Assembly (NCBI GenBank): GCA_021730945.1
Contig: JAKFYH010000021.1
Span: 1 to 64,000 of the forward strand
DNA: 64,000 nucleotides
Direction: 5' to 3'
Source: Acidobacteriota bacterium
GTDB lineage: Bacteria; Acidobacteriota; Vicinamibacteria; Vicinamibacterales; UBA2999
Positions 17,714-30,624 of the stretch are shown in pieces (position 1 is the stretch's first letter; each line of letters opens with the position of its first letter). The notes under the pieces are model-generated. The model had not been told where the DNA came from and did no database searches. It saw only the letters and a program-made list of their open reading frames with translations. The translations under genes and the position numbers were made by a program.

Positions 17714-18969
17714 CCAGCCACGCAAGCGACGCCGCAAGGGCAGCCATGCGCGACGTGGCCCTTGCGCTGACGGCCCTGGCGGCGACTGCCGGCGCGTGGC
17801 AGTTGGCGACGGGTACACCGGTACTTGGCACCGGCCTGCCGCTGCTGGTGGCCACGACGCTCGCCGTGCATTCGCACCTGGCGATGGGACGCTGGCGCGC
17901 GGCCGCGCAAGCGGTCGCGAGCGGGGCCTTGCTCTGGAGTCTCGGCGCCGGGCAGGCGCTGGCGGCGACGGTGGTGGTGACCGGACTGGTCTCGTCGCAG
18001 TTGCTCGCGGGCCCGCCACGCCGGGCTGCCGTCTTGCGCGCCGGCGCCTGGGCCGCGGCCGTTGCGGTGGCCAGCATTGTGCTTGGTACGCTGTCAGTGG
18101 GTTTGTCGCTCACGTCCTACGCGGTCGCCGGCGCCGCCATTGCCGGCCTGCTCGGGCCGTCGCTCGCGCTGTCCCTGGGTCCCGCACTCGAATGGGCGTT
18201 TGGGCATACCTCTCGCCTGACCATGGCGGAGTGGCTCAGCTACGACCATCCGCTGCTCAGCCAACTGGCCGCTGAGGCCCCCGGCACGTTCCAACACTCG
18301 GTCAATGTCGGCATCCTGGCCGATGCGGCGGCCAAGGCGGTTCGTGGTGATGCGTTTATCGCTCGCCTGGGCGGGGTGTATCACGACATCGGCAAGCTGC
18401 GCGCGCCGGCCTACTTCATCGAAAATCAATCGGGATCGAATCCGCACGACGACTTGCCGCCGTGGGAGAGCGCGCGGATTCTGCGGGCACATGTGCTGGA
18501 CGGGGTCGAGCTCGTGCGCTTGCATCAGATGGGGGACCGCATCCCCGATTTCATCCGCGAGCACCACGGCAAGGGTGTGATGCGGCTGTTCCGCGACAAG
18601 GCGGCGTCCCTGTCGCCGCCGCCGGGGATCACCGAGTCGTACCAGTATCCGGGGCCCTCGCCCACCTCACGCGAGTCGGGCATCGTCATGATTGCGGATC
18701 AGGTCGAAGCGACCGCGCGATCTTCGGCGCCGGCCGACACCGCGGCCTGTGCTGAACTGGTGGCGCGCACCATCAGCCGGGTCGAAGGGCAAGGCGAATT
18801 GCAGGCGGCGCGATTATCGGAGCGCGACCTGGCCACCATTCGGGACGCGATGTCGCGCGCGCTGGCCTCGATGTACCACCATCGACGGATCAGCTATCCG
18901 CCCGATCGCCCGCAGGCCAGGCCCCGGCTGGTCGCCAAATGGCTCGGTGGCCAAAGCTCGGCCGGATGA
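17710..18969 (+). CDS. membrane HD phosphohydrolase, PgpH-like but short
   Basis: This 419-aa protein has five or more N-terminal hydrophobic helices (to about residue 155) and a cytosolic HD domain. The words APGTFQHSVNVG, YHDIGKL, NPHDDLPPWESARI, RAHVLDG and FIREHHG reproduce the 7TM-HD (PgpH) family, whose members break down c-di-AMP or related dinucleotides using two metals bound by the His/Asp residues. PgpH proteins are normally about 700-800 aa with a large extracellular sensor, and that part is missing here. The nucleotide substrate is therefore uncertain. Its start overlaps a possible 11-codon leader. Confidence 0.82.
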   Translation: MTSHASDAARAAMRDVALALTALAATAGAWQLATGTPVLGTGLPLLVATTLAVHSHLAMGRWRAAAQAVASGALLWSLGAGQALAATVVVTGLVSSQLLAGPPRRAAVLRAGAWAAAVAVASIVLGTLSVGLSLTSYAVAGAAIAGLLGPSLALSLGPALEWAFGHTSRLTMAEWLSYDHPLLSQLAAEAPGTFQHSVNVGILADAAAKAVRGDAFIARLGGVYHDIGKLRAPAYFIENQSGSNPHDDLPPWESARILRAHVLDGVELVRLHQMGDRIPDFIREHHGKGVMRLFRDKAASLSPPPGITESYQYPGPSPTSRESGIVMIADQVEATARSSAPADTAACAELVARTISRVEGQGELQAARLSERDLATIRDAMSRALASMYHHRRISYPPDRPQARPRLVAKWLGGQSSAG

Positions 18970-18991
18970 GCGAAAGCCGTTCAGCGACCGG

Positions 18992-19861
18992 CTAGGGCAG
19001 GTTGAGCGGAACCGTCAGCACCGAGCACTTGGCGTGGCCCATCACGTATTCCGCAACGCTGCCGAGCGCCAACCGCAACAGGCCGGTCCGGCCGCGGGTG
19101 CCGACCACCACGAGCGAGGCGCCGGCTTCGGTCGCGGTGTCGACAATGCCATGTCCCGGCGAGCGAAAGGCCACCACGGGTTCGCCGGCGCGGCCGGTCG
19201 CCGCGATCGCGGCCACCAGCTTTTCTCGCGCATCGACGGTGAACTGGTCGATCACGTCCTGGGGCAGCGGCGCGGCCGCAATCATGCCCGGCGCTGCCAC
19301 CGGGGCGAGGTTCCAGTTGGGATCGACATCCACGCAGTGAATCGCCTTCAGCGTCACGCCGCGGCGCGCGGCTTCGCCGGCTGCCAGGCGGATCGCCGGC
19401 AACGAGGGATCGGAGAAATCGGTGGCCCCGAGTACCGGCCCGCCGGCGGGCGAGCTGCGCGCCACCAGGACGGGAACCTTGGCGGCTCGGGCCAGGTGCA
19501 GCGCGGTTGATCCCGGCCCGGTCACGATCAGTCCGGCATCGACACGATCGGCGATGGCCAGGAGGCCGGCGTGCGCGGACCCCGAGTCGACTTCCACCGA
19601 CGACAGGTTGTCCTTGCCCAGCACCGCAGCCACCCGATGCGCCGCCCCGGCGCGGGCCTTGGCTTCGAGCTCACTCTGCTGGGCGGCGTCAAAGCCGGCC
19701 AGGTGCGGAAACAGCACGCGAATGCGAAACGCTTCCGGCAGCACGTGCCCGACCACGAGCGGCGTGGCCATGGCAGCAGCGATCTCGTGTCCCTGGCGCA
19801 GGGCTTCGTCGGCCAACTCCGAGAAATCGAAAGCAACGAGGACAGGGCCGCGCAGTGACAT
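18992..19861 (-). CDS. tandem universal stress protein
   Basis: This 289-aa cytosolic protein has two USP folds in one chain (about 4-140 and 145-288). The second ends with GTRGRTGLLRLALGS followed by a C-terminal strand, matching the ATP-binding G-x2-G-x9-G(S/T) motif; the first copy is less well conserved there. Such proteins bind ATP or AMP and help survival under starvation or oxidative stress. A GGAGG site 4-5 nt before the ATG makes the start secure. It is divergent from the SLC12-like transporter, whose C-terminal part also looks USP-like. Confidence 0.88.
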   Translation of the reverse strand: MSLRGPVLVAFDFSELADEALRQGHEIAAAMATPLVVGHVLPEAFRIRVLFPHLAGFDAAQQSELEAKARAGAAHRVAAVLGKDNLSSVEVDSGSAHAGLLAIADRVDAGLIVTGPGSTALHLARAAKVPVLVARSSPAGGPVLGATDFSDPSLPAIRLAAGEAARRGVTLKAIHCVDVDPNWNLAPVAAPGMIAAAPLPQDVIDQFTVDAREKLVAAIAATGRAGEPVVAFRSPGHGIVDTATEAGASLVVVGTRGRTGLLRLALGSVAEYVMGHAKCSVLTVPLNLP

Positions 19862-19889
19862 GGGACCTCCTGACGGGTGTTAACACCAC

Positions 19890-19896
19890 TATGATA
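19890..19896. promoter_or_regulatory. bidirectional -10 element (TATGATA)
   Basis: TATGATA gives TATGAT on the plus strand (12 nt before the transporter ATG) and TATCAT on the minus strand (29 nt before the USP ATG, which has its own GGAGG site). Both divergent genes can be driven from this one site. Confidence 0.45.
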
Positions 19897-19907
19897 CGCG
19901 CACACGC

Positions 19908-22103
19908 ATGAGTAGTTCAGAAGCATCAGCGTCCGGCTACGGTTTCGGCACCTTCAAGGGCGTCTACACGCCGAGCATCCTCACCATCCTCGGCGTGATC
20001 ATGTACCTGCGGTTTCCGTGGGTGCTCGGCAGCGTCGGCCTGCCACAGACGTTGCTGATCGTGACCTTGTCGGTGGCGATCACGGCGCTCACCGGGCTGT
20101 CGATTTCAGCCATGGCCACCAACATGAAGGTGGGTGGTGGCGGCGCGTATTACATGATCTCCCGGACGCTCGGCCTGGAGGTTGGTGCGGCCGTGGGACT
20201 GCCGCTGTTTCTCGCCCAAGCCCTCGGCATCGCGTTCTACACCGTCGGCTTCACCGAGCTGGCGGTCAGCTACTTCCCGGCGGTGTCGCCGACAGTGATC
20301 AGCGTGGCGACACTGATGGTACTGACGGTGCTGGCCTACGTATCCGCCGACCTCGCGCTTCGCACTCAGTTTATCATCCTGATCTTGCTGGGGGCGTCCC
20401 TGGTCTCGCTGTTCCTGGGCGGTCCGCCGGCGTCGACGGCCGGACCGGTCGGCGAGGCCGTGCCGGCCGCGGCGTTCTGGGTGACCTTCGCCGTGTTTTT
20501 TCCGGCAGTGACCGGCATCGAGGCGGGACTTGGCATGTCCGGCGACCTCAAGGATCCGGCGCGCTCGCTACCGCGAGGCACGCTCCTGGCGGTGGCCACC
20601 GGCCTGGCCATCTACCTCGCGATTCCGATTTTCCTGGCGGAGGTGGTGACCGACCGCAACATCCTGTTGAGCGACTCGCTGATCATCACCAAGGTGGCGA
20701 AGTGGCCCATCCTGGTCGTGCTGGGCATCCTCGGCGCCAGCCTGTCGAGCGCCATGGGCGCGCTGCTCGGTGCGCCGCGCACCCTGCAATCGCTTGCGCA
20801 GGATGCCGTGCTGCCGCGCGTGCTCGGCCGCGGCTACGGCGAAGGCAAGGATCCGCGGATCGCCACCGTAATCGCCTTTGTCATCGCCCTGCTGGGCGTG
20901 CTGCTGGGCGACTTGAATGCGATCGCGCCAATCCTGTCGATGTTCTTCCTCACCTCCTATGCGGTCTTGAACCTGTCGGCCGGCCTCGAGGCGCTGATCG
21001 GCGGACCGGCCTGGCGGCCGACCTTCCGAATTCCCTGGTGGGTGTCGATCGCCGGCTTTGTCGCCTGTGTCAGCGCCATGCTGATGATCGACGCCGGTGC
21101 GACCTTTGTCGCGCTCTTCGTCACCGGCCTCGTGTACCACGCCGTCAAGCGTCGCGCACTCAAGGCGCAGTGGGGCGACCTGCGCTACGGCGTCCTCGTT
21201 CTGGTGGCGCGCCTGGCCATCGAGGCGCTGGCCCGCCGCCGGCCCGACGCGCGTTCGTGGAACCCCAACGTTCTGGTGTTGAGCGGCGCCCCATCGACGC
21301 GCTGGCACCTCGTGGTGATGGGCCGAGCGCTGGCGGGCGACAGCGGCTTGTTGACTGTGGCGGCCGTGCTGCCGGCGGACAATGGCGAGAGCGGCCGCAG
21401 CGAAGCGCTGACCGCGTCGATCGAGCAGTACCTCGACTCGCACAAGGTGGCCGCGCTCGTGCGCGTCGAGAGCGATCCCGACGTGCCCGCGGCGTTGATG
21501 GCGCTGGTCAAGTCGTACGGATTCGGTCCGCTGGTGCCCAACACGGTGTTACTTGGCCAGGCGGCGGCGCCGGCCGATCCGATTCGCCATGCCGAGCTGC
21601 TCACGGCGATTCAGCGGCGGCGCTGCAACCTGGTCGTGCTGCACGAAGGCACCTCGCTGCCGGCGCTGCGCCAGGCCCGGCGGATCGACATCTGGTGGCG
21701 AGGCCACCGCGGCAACATCGGATTGATGCTGGCGCTGGCGTTCCTGTTGAAGAAACACGAAGTCTGGGAGGCCGCCGACGTCGTGGTGTGGCGCATCGTC
21801 GATGTGGAGCAGGCCGTGCGCGCTGCGGCCGCCGAGCTTGAGGAAATTCTCGGCGATGCCCGGTTTCCGGTCAGGGTGCAGGTCGTGGCCGATTCCGGCG
21901 ACGCCTTCCGGACCATCCGGGCCAACTCGGCCCAGGCGGACTTGCTGTTTCTCGGCTTGCGGCCGCGTGGCGCAGACGAGGAGGCCGCCGCTTACGCCGG
22001 CTACTATGCGTCGATGGTGACCCTGACCGAAGGGCTGCCGCCCACGGCGCTGGTCACTGCCGGCGAGGAAGTCGACCTTCACCGGCTGTTCGCCGGTGGG
22101 TAG
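19908..22103 (+). CDS. SLC12-like cation-chloride / amino-acid permease
   Basis: This 731-aa protein has about 12 transmembrane helices (residues 15-430) of the APC superfamily and a cytosolic C-terminal region of about 290 residues. The N-terminal block FGTFKGVYTPSILTILGV continues into an MYLRFPWVLG segment and is close to the signature of cation-chloride cotransporters. KVGGGGAYYMISRTLG and GIEAGLGMSGDLKDPARSLP also fit. The tail (LRYGVLVLVARL..., ADLLFLGLRPRG) resembles the regulatory domain of that family with USP-like folds. Transported ions cannot be told from sequence. No Shine-Dalgarno is present; a TATGAT box lies 12 nt upstream. Confidence 0.85.
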   Translation: MSSSEASASGYGFGTFKGVYTPSILTILGVIMYLRFPWVLGSVGLPQTLLIVTLSVAITALTGLSISAMATNMKVGGGGAYYMISRTLGLEVGAAVGLPLFLAQALGIAFYTVGFTELAVSYFPAVSPTVISVATLMVLTVLAYVSADLALRTQFIILILLGASLVSLFLGGPPASTAGPVGEAVPAAAFWVTFAVFFPAVTGIEAGLGMSGDLKDPARSLPRGTLLAVATGLAIYLAIPIFLAEVVTDRNILLSDSLIITKVAKWPILVVLGILGASLSSAMGALLGAPRTLQSLAQDAVLPRVLGRGYGEGKDPRIATVIAFVIALLGVLLGDLNAIAPILSMFFLTSYAVLNLSAGLEALIGGPAWRPTFRIPWWVSIAGFVACVSAMLMIDAGATFVALFVTGLVYHAVKRRALKAQWGDLRYGVLVLVARLAIEALARRRPDARSWNPNVLVLSGAPSTRWHLVVMGRALAGDSGLLTVAAVLPADNGESGRSEALTASIEQYLDSHKVAALVRVESDPDVPAALMALVKSYGFGPLVPNTVLLGQAAAPADPIRHAELLTAIQRRRCNLVVLHEGTSLPALRQARRIDIWWRGHRGNIGLMLALAFLLKKHEVWEAADVVVWRIVDVEQAVRAAAAELEEILGDARFPVRVQVVADSGDAFRTIRANSAQADLLFLGLRPRGADEEAAAYAGYYASMVTLTEGLPPTALVTAGEEVDLHRLFAGG

Positions 22104-22207
22104 CACCCCGGCCCGCGACCCATCGGCGCCGACAAACTTTCACACATTCGGCGGAATTCGTGCCGTCTGGCCGTCTTCCAGTGCTTGCGTGCGTGGCACT
22201 CAGCCGT

Positions 22208-22213
22208 TAGGCT
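22208..22213 (+). promoter_or_regulatory. -10 element (TAGGCT) of the sensor kinase gene
   Basis: TAGGCT ends 9 nt before the GTG start at 22223, with no ribosome-binding sequence between. It is a weaker match than the other boxes of this kind in the window. Confidence 0.3.
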
Positions 22214-22222
22214 TCATGTCGC

Positions 22223-24318
22223 GTGCCTGAGAAATCCCTCCCAGCCACAATTCGCAACTGGTTTTCGGCCCACGAACTGGCCGGAGTGGTGGCGCTCAAC
22301 CTCGTCGTCGCCCTGCTCGCTTGGGGCCTGGCGGAATTGGTCGTCCTGCCGACCACCGGTGGCCGTCCCGTCACGCCAATCTGGCCGGCTGCCGGTTTGG
22401 CCGTGGCCACCGTCTACCTTGGCGGATATCGACTGTTGCCGGGCGTCGTCCTCGGGTCGTTCGCCTTCAACTTCGCCAGGAGCCCCGTTTATTGGGCGGC
22501 GCTGATCGGAACGATTCAAGTTGTTCAACCTTGGATCGACGTGCGATTACTGCGGGCGCTTCGTTTCGATCCCAGGCTCGAACGCGTCCGAGACCCGCTG
22601 GTCTTGTCGCTTGCGGTGGCCCCGGTCGGCGCCCTTGCTGGCGCTCTGCTTTCGGTCACGCTCATCTACATAGGCGGGGACGTGCCCCCCGGCGCCTTTC
22701 CCTACGCCCTCATTTTGTGGTGGCTCAGGGATTGGTTGGGCGTGATGGTGGTCGCATCGTTGATCATCGCCTGGACCCACGGTCGGCGCCTGACTTGGAC
22801 GTGGCCCCGCGTTGGCGAAGCCCTGGCCCTGCTCGCGACGGCCTTCGCTGGTGCCCAGCTGATGTTCGGACTCTGGGGTATCTTCGCCGATCGCGACGTA
22901 CCGCTGGCGTTCATCTTCTTCCCGTTGGTCGGCTGGGCCGGGCTGCGCTTCGGACCGCGTGGCGCGGCTACTTTGGTCGCGCTCATTTCAGGATTTGCGT
23001 TGGTCATCGCCGGACTGCAGATCGGTCCCTTCGCTTCCTTCACGGTTTCGTTCACCCAGTTCTTGCTGTTTGGCTTCCTGGCCCTCGCGTCACTGAGCGG
23101 TCACCTGCTGGCCGCCATCATGGCCGAGCGCGACGATGCGCTCGAGCGGCGGCTGCTGCTTGAAGAGCAGTTGCGGCACTCGCAGAAGATGGAAGCGGTC
23201 GGCCGGCTGGCCGGTGGCATCGCGCACGACTTCAACAACCTGCTGACCGCCATCATCGGCTACACCGAGATCGTGCTGACCTCGCTCGATCCCAAGGACG
23301 ACCGTCGCGCCGACGCCGAAGAGATTGCCCGCGCCGCCATGCGCGCCGCCGACCTCACCAAGCAGATGCTGGCGTTCAGCCGTCGCCAGGTGTTGCAGCC
23401 CAAGGTGATTGACCTCAATACGGCGCTGCGCAAGGTCGAGCCGATGTTGCGCCGCGTGATCGGCGAGGACATCGTGATGACGGTCACCGGCAAGGCCGCC
23501 TCGCCCTGGGTGCGCGTCGACCCGGGCCAGGTCGAGCAGGTGGTGATGAACCTGGTCGTCAACGCTCGCGATGCCATGCCACAAGGCGGCCGCCTCACGG
23601 TTGAAGCCAGCGATGCCGTGCTCGACGAAGCGGCGCTGGCGGATCAACCGGACGTCAAGCCCGGCCCGTTCGTGATGCTGTCAGTAAGCGACACCGGCGT
23701 CGGCATGCCGCCGGAAGTACGGGCGCGTATCTTCGAGCCCTACTTCACCACGAAAGACGTCGGTAAGGGCACCGGCCTCGGTCTCTCGACCGCCTATGGC
23801 ATCGTCCGCCAGAGTGACGGCCACCTGGCGGTGTCGAGTGAGCTCGGCCTGGGCACCACCTTCCGGATCTACCTGCCACGCTGCGAGGCGCCGCCACAGA
23901 TTGCCGGCGAGGCGGGGGTCGAGAAGATGCCCGATGGCACCGAGCACATCCTGCTGGTCGAAGACGACCCGTCCGTGCGCCGCTTGTCGAAGGAGCTGTT
24001 GCTCCGGCTCGGCTATTCCGTCACTGAGGCCGCTTCGGGCCGGGCCGGGCTGGCGCTCGGCAGCGACGACACGCGGCACTTTGACCTCGCGCTGTGCGAC
24101 GTTATTCTGGGCGACATGAGCGGGCCAGCCGTGGCCGAGGCCCTGCGGGCGCTGCGGCCGTCAATTCGTGTGCTCTATATGTCGGGCTACCTGGATGACG
24201 CGATCGTCAAGACCGGGGTCCTCGACGAAGGCATGCCGTTTCTTCAGAAACCGTTCACGCCGATGCAACTGGCCAAGAAGATTCGCGCGGTGCTGGACGA
24301 ACCGGAGTCGGGCAGCTT

Positions 24319-24322
<4 letters not shown>
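22223..24322 (+). CDS. MASE1 hybrid sensor histidine kinase
   Basis: This 699-aa inner-membrane sensor has a MASE1-type N-terminal region with about eight hydrophobic helices (residues 20-300, including [20 protein letters not shown]). A HisKA dimerisation helix follows with the phospho-accepting His335 in [11 protein letters not shown]. Next come an ATPase domain (about 430-545; N-box [11 protein letters not shown]-boxes DTGVGMPP and [10 protein letters not shown]) and a C-terminal receiver domain (about 574-692) with acceptor Asp626 in LCDVILGD and a late Lys in QKPF. The GTG start has no Shine-Dalgarno. Its end overlaps the start of a Ser/Thr kinase gene by 4 nt. The signal sensed is unknown. 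Confidence 0.93.
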
Positions 24323-27210
<2,888 letters not shown>

Positions 27211-27218
27211 TCCCTGCG

Positions 27219-28655
27219 TCAGCGAATCGTCTTCGGCGCCCGCTGTCCCTCGGGAATCAGCGTCGTGTACTTTTGATCCGCCATCGTCTTCCTGAGATCC
27301 TCACGCGCCCGTTGAATCAATTCGGGTGACCGGTAGAGATCGATCGCTGTGCCGGCAATGGTCTTGGCAGCCACGATCATCCCCTTCTCGCCGATGCTGG
27401 TGCCGGTGCAGGCGACGATCTGCCAGCTGTGACCGGGGGCGCCGTAGCTGTAGGTGGCGGCAGTGAACTGGCCGACCGGGAAGAACCACGTAAGGTCGCC
27501 GACGTCAGTGGAGTGCGTGCCCTGGCGCGGCGGCGTGGCTGGAAGCGGCTCGACCTGCTCGGACAGGGCCAGCGAGGGCATGGGCCTCAGGTCCTTCTGG
27601 GTGGCCCGCGCGAAGGCCTTCTCACGCTCATCGAACTTCGGCGCCCCGACCAGTTCCAGGTTCTTCTGGATGACTTCCACCAGCGTCCGGTTGGGCAGCA
27701 CTTCGTGCATGTCGGCATCGATGCGGGTCTCGATCAGCCGGGTGCGGCTCATGGCGGCAGCCGCCCGGGCGATCTCGGTGAGCCACACGAACGAGTCCTC
27801 GACGTCGGTGTGCCGGTTGGCGCGCAGGTAGTACCAGACCTCGGCCGAGGGCGGCACCACGTTGGGCTGGCCGCCGCCATTGGTGATCACGTAGTGAATG
27901 CGCGTGTCCTCCTTGACATGCTCGCGCATGTAGTTCACGCCCACGCTCATCAACTCCACCGCGTCGAGCGCGCTTCTACCCTGGTAGGGCGAGACCGAGG
28001 CGTGCGAGGCCAGCCCCTCAAACTTGAACTTCACCGAAACCATGGCCTTGGAGTAGTCCCAGGCCGCGGCGGTGGTGTCGCCGGCGTGCCACGCGAGAAT
28101 CGTGTCGACGCCCTTGAAGACGCCTTCGCGCAGCATGTAGGTCTTGCCGATGCCGGTTTCTTCGGCCGGTGTGCCAAACAGCTTGACGGTGCCCTTGATC
28201 GCGCCCGACGCCAAGGCCTGCTTGACGGCAATGGCCGCGCCGCTGCTGGCGGTGCCAAAGACGCTGTGGCCGCAGCCGTGGCCCGCGGTGGCGCCGGCCC
28301 GATTAGTCCGCTCGGGGGTGGCATCCTGCGACAGCCCGGGCAGCGCGTCGTACTCGGCGAGGATGCCGATCACCGGCTGGCCCGTGCCGTAGCTGGCGAC
28401 AAACGCGGTCGGCATGCCGGCCACGCCTGCCTCAACGGTGAAGCCGTTCGCCTTCAGCAGCGCCTGTAGCTCTTCGGACGACTTGGTTTCCTCAAGCCCG
28501 GTTTCCGCCCACGTCCAGATGTTGCGGTTGACGCGGTTCAGCACCGGCGCATTGGCGTCGACCCAGCCCAACGCGGCCGCCTTGGAGTCCGATTGGCCGG
28601 CGGGCTGAGCCACCGAAGCCACGAGCACCACCGCGGCAAGCGTGAAAATTCTCAT
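27219..28655 (-). CDS. secreted M20 amidohydrolase (AbgB-like)
   Basis: This 478-aa enzyme has a short signal peptide (MRIFTLAAVVLVASVAQPAGQ). The metallopeptidase M20 fold shows IGILAEYDALPGLSQDA, the metal-binding AGHGCGHSVFG block, the TPAEETGIGK stretch with the catalytic Glu, and LAWHAGD. Overall it is closest to aminobenzoyl-glutamate hydrolase subunit B (AbgB), which cleaves N-acyl amino acids; export suggests a different physiological substrate. The upstream open frame to 28919 is rejected because it runs across the promoter and a repeat into the next gene. A TAGCAT box lies 7 nt before the chosen ATG. Confidence 0.87.
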   Translation of the reverse strand: MRIFTLAAVVLVASVAQPAGQSDSKAAALGWVDANAPVLNRVNRNIWTWAETGLEETKSSEELQALLKANGFTVEAGVAGMPTAFVASYGTGQPVIGILAEYDALPGLSQDATPERTNRAGATAGHGCGHSVFGTASSGAAIAVKQALASGAIKGTVKLFGTPAEETGIGKTYMLREGVFKGVDTILAWHAGDTTAAAWDYSKAMVSVKFKFEGLASHASVSPYQGRSALDAVELMSVGVNYMREHVKEDTRIHYVITNGGGQPNVVPPSAEVWYYLRANRHTDVEDSFVWLTEIARAAAAMSRTRLIETRIDADMHEVLPNRTLVEVIQKNLELVGAPKFDEREKAFARATQKDLRPMPSLALSEQVEPLPATPPRQGTHSTDVGDLTWFFPVGQFTAATYSYGAPGHSWQIVACTGTSIGEKGMIVAAKTIAGTAIDLYRSPELIQRAREDLRKTMADQKYTTLIPEGQRAPKTIR

Positions 28656-28662
28656 GCCGGGA

Positions 28663-28668
28663 ATGCTA
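28663..28668 (-). promoter_or_regulatory. -10 element (TAGCAT), leaderless, M20 gene
   Basis: On the minus strand TAGCAT ends 7 nt before the ATG at 28655. This fixes the start and excludes the longer upstream frame. Confidence 0.45.
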
Positions 28669-28681
28669 CCAGACGGCAATT

Positions 28682-28711
28682 GATCTGCGTCATCTGCGTC
28701 ATCTGCGGCCC
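28682..28711 (-). repeat. minisatellite copy A (9-bp units)
   Basis: Read on the minus strand this is GGGCCGCAG followed by ATGACGCAG units. It is the same composite repeat found inside the oxidase gene (32451-32550) and before the ArsA-like gene (39310-39463). It lies between two divergent promoters. A further partial CATCTGCG piece follows at 28721. Confidence 0.8.
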
Positions 28712-28730
28712 CGGCAATGACATCTGCGTT

Positions 28731-28736
28731 TATGCT
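28731..28736 (+). promoter_or_regulatory. -10 element (TATGCT), leaderless, first M61 gene
   Basis: TATGCT ends 7 nt before the ATG at 28744, which is the codon that opens a clean signal peptide. Confidence 0.45.
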
Positions 28737-28743
28737 AGGCGGG

Positions 28744-30624
28744 ATGGCGAAACGGTTTCTGGCATTCGTGTTCCTTTTCCTGGTCAGCGCCCCGGCGTGG
28801 GCCCAGGCGCCGGTCGAATACCGGCTGTCGTTCCCCGCGCCCGAGCATCGCTGGATGCAGGTCGAAGTAAGGTTTGCGGCTGTCCCGGCCGGTCCCTTGC
28901 AGGTGCGGATGGCGCGCACTTCGCCCGGGCGCTATGCGCTTCATGAATTTGCCAAGAATGTCTTCGACGTGTCGGTGGTGAACGGCAAGGGGCAGCCGCT
29001 GACGGCCGCCCGGCCCGACCCGCATCAGTGGGACATCGCCGGTCACGACGGCACGGTGGTGGTGACCTACAAGGTGTTTGGCGACCGTACCGACGGCACC
29101 TACCTCGGCATCGACTCGATGCACGCGCACATCAACATCCCGGCCGCGCTGATGTTCGCCCGCGGGTGGTTCGAGCGCCCGGCCCGGGTCACCTTCGTGC
29201 AGCCGCCGGGCAAGGCGTGGAAGGTTGCGACGCAGTTGTTCCCGACCGCCGACCCGCTGGTCTTCACCGCACCCAACATCCACTACCTGATGGACAGCCC
29301 GACCGACTTCAGCAACTTCACCCTGCGCGAGTTCACGGTGGACGACGGCCAGAAGCGGGCGGGACCGCCGCCCACCTTCCGCATTGCCCTGACCCACGAT
29401 GGGACCGAGGCCGAAGCCGATGCGTTTGCCAGGGACGTTGAGCGGATCGTCCGCGAGACCATTCCGATCTTCGGCGAGTTGCCGCGGTTTGAAACCAACA
29501 CCTATACCTTTTTGAGCACCTACCTGCCTTGGGCCAGCGGCGACGGCATGGAGCACCGCAACAGCACCTCGCTGACCAGCTCCGGCGCACTCAGGAATCC
29601 CCAACAGCGGCAAGGCATACTCGGCACCGTCTCACACGAATTCTTCCACGCCTGGAACATGGAGCGCCTGCGCTCGGCCGGCGTCGAGCCGTTTGATTTC
29701 GAACAGGCCGACATGAGCGACGATTTGTGGCTGGGGGAAGGGTTTACCAGCTACTTCGACAGCCTGATCCTGCATCGCGCCGGCTTGCTATCGCTCGAAG
29801 CCCTGCTGGGCGAGCTGGCTGGATCGATCAACGCCGTCACACTGGGGCCCGGCCGCCAGTTCCGCAGCGCCGTCGACATGAGCCGGATGGCGCCGTTCGT
29901 GGATGCCGCCGCGGCGATCGATCGCACGGCTTTTCCGAATCTCTTCATTTCGTACTACACCTACGGCTCGGTCATCGGCCTGGGCCTTGATCTGTCGTTG
30001 CGCGATCGCTCGAGCGCCCAGGTGTCGGGCGACCTCTTCATGCGCGGCTTGTGGACCCAGTTCGGGCGGCCAGGCCAGAAGGAACCGGGCAAGGTGGCGA
30101 CGGCCTACACCATTGATGGCCTGAAGGAGACGCTGGCGAAGGTGGCGGGCGACCGCGGGTTTGCCAACGACTTCTTCGGCAAGTTCGTCGAAGGCCGCGA
30201 ACTGGTGGACTACACGCGGCTGCTCGGCCGCGCCGGCCTGGTACTGCGCAAGCGCAGCCCCGGCAAGGCGTTCGCGGGACAGGTGCAGTTGCAGGCCGGC
30301 GGCAGTGCCCTGCGCGTGGGCGGGCTGGTGCCGTGGGAATCGCCGCTCTACAAAGCCGGCGTAGCGCAAGACGATCAGTTGGTGAACCTGGGCGGCGTCG
30401 ACCTCACCTCGACGGCCGCCTTCGAGGACGCACTGTCGAAGCAGAAGCCCGGCGCCGCCGTGCCCCTCCGCTTCGTCCGGCGCAGCGGGGAAGTGGTGAA
30501 CGGCATGATCACTCTGGTCGAGGATCCGCGCATCGAGGTGGTGACGGTCGAGTCGACCGGCGGTACGCTCAGCGACGATCAGCGCAGGTTCAGGGCATCA
30601 TGGCTCAACTCACAAAGGCAGTAG
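28744..30624 (+). CDS. secreted M61 (glycyl aminopeptidase-like) peptidase with PDZ domain
   Basis: This 626-aa protein has a signal peptide (MAKRFLAFVFLFLVSAPAWAQ), an N-terminal beta-sandwich domain and a gluzincin core. HEFFH (about 298-302) and LWLGEGFTSYF (third ligand Glu332) give the zinc site. A C-terminal PDZ domain lies at about 520-610 (LRVGGLVPWESPLYKAGVAQDDQLVNLGG, split by the domain boundary). M61 enzymes remove N-terminal Gly or Ala from peptides. I start at 28744 because of the leaderless -10 box; the frame opens at 28717. A 600-aa paralogue lies at 34245. Its last 25 nt overlap the rhodanese gene. Confidence 0.9.
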   Translation: MAKRFLAFVFLFLVSAPAWAQAPVEYRLSFPAPEHRWMQVEVRFAAVPAGPLQVRMARTSPGRYALHEFAKNVFDVSVVNGKGQPLTAARPDPHQWDIAGHDGTVVVTYKVFGDRTDGTYLGIDSMHAHINIPAALMFARGWFERPARVTFVQPPGKAWKVATQLFPTADPLVFTAPNIHYLMDSPTDFSNFTLREFTVDDGQKRAGPPPTFRIALTHDGTEAEADAFARDVERIVRETIPIFGELPRFETNTYTFLSTYLPWASGDGMEHRNSTSLTSSGALRNPQQRQGILGTVSHEFFHAWNMERLRSAGVEPFDFEQADMSDDLWLGEGFTSYFDSLILHRAGLLSLEALLGELAGSINAVTLGPGRQFRSAVDMSRMAPFVDAAAAIDRTAFPNLFISYYTYGSVIGLGLDLSLRDRSSAQVSGDLFMRGLWTQFGRPGQKEPGKVATAYTIDGLKETLAKVAGDRGFANDFFGKFVEGRELVDYTRLLGRAGLVLRKRSPGKAFAGQVQLQAGGSALRVGGLVPWESPLYKAGVAQDDQLVNLGGVDLTSTAAFEDALSKQKPGAAVPLRFVRRSGEVVNGMITLVEDPRIEVVTVESTGGTLSDDQRRFRASWLNSQRQ

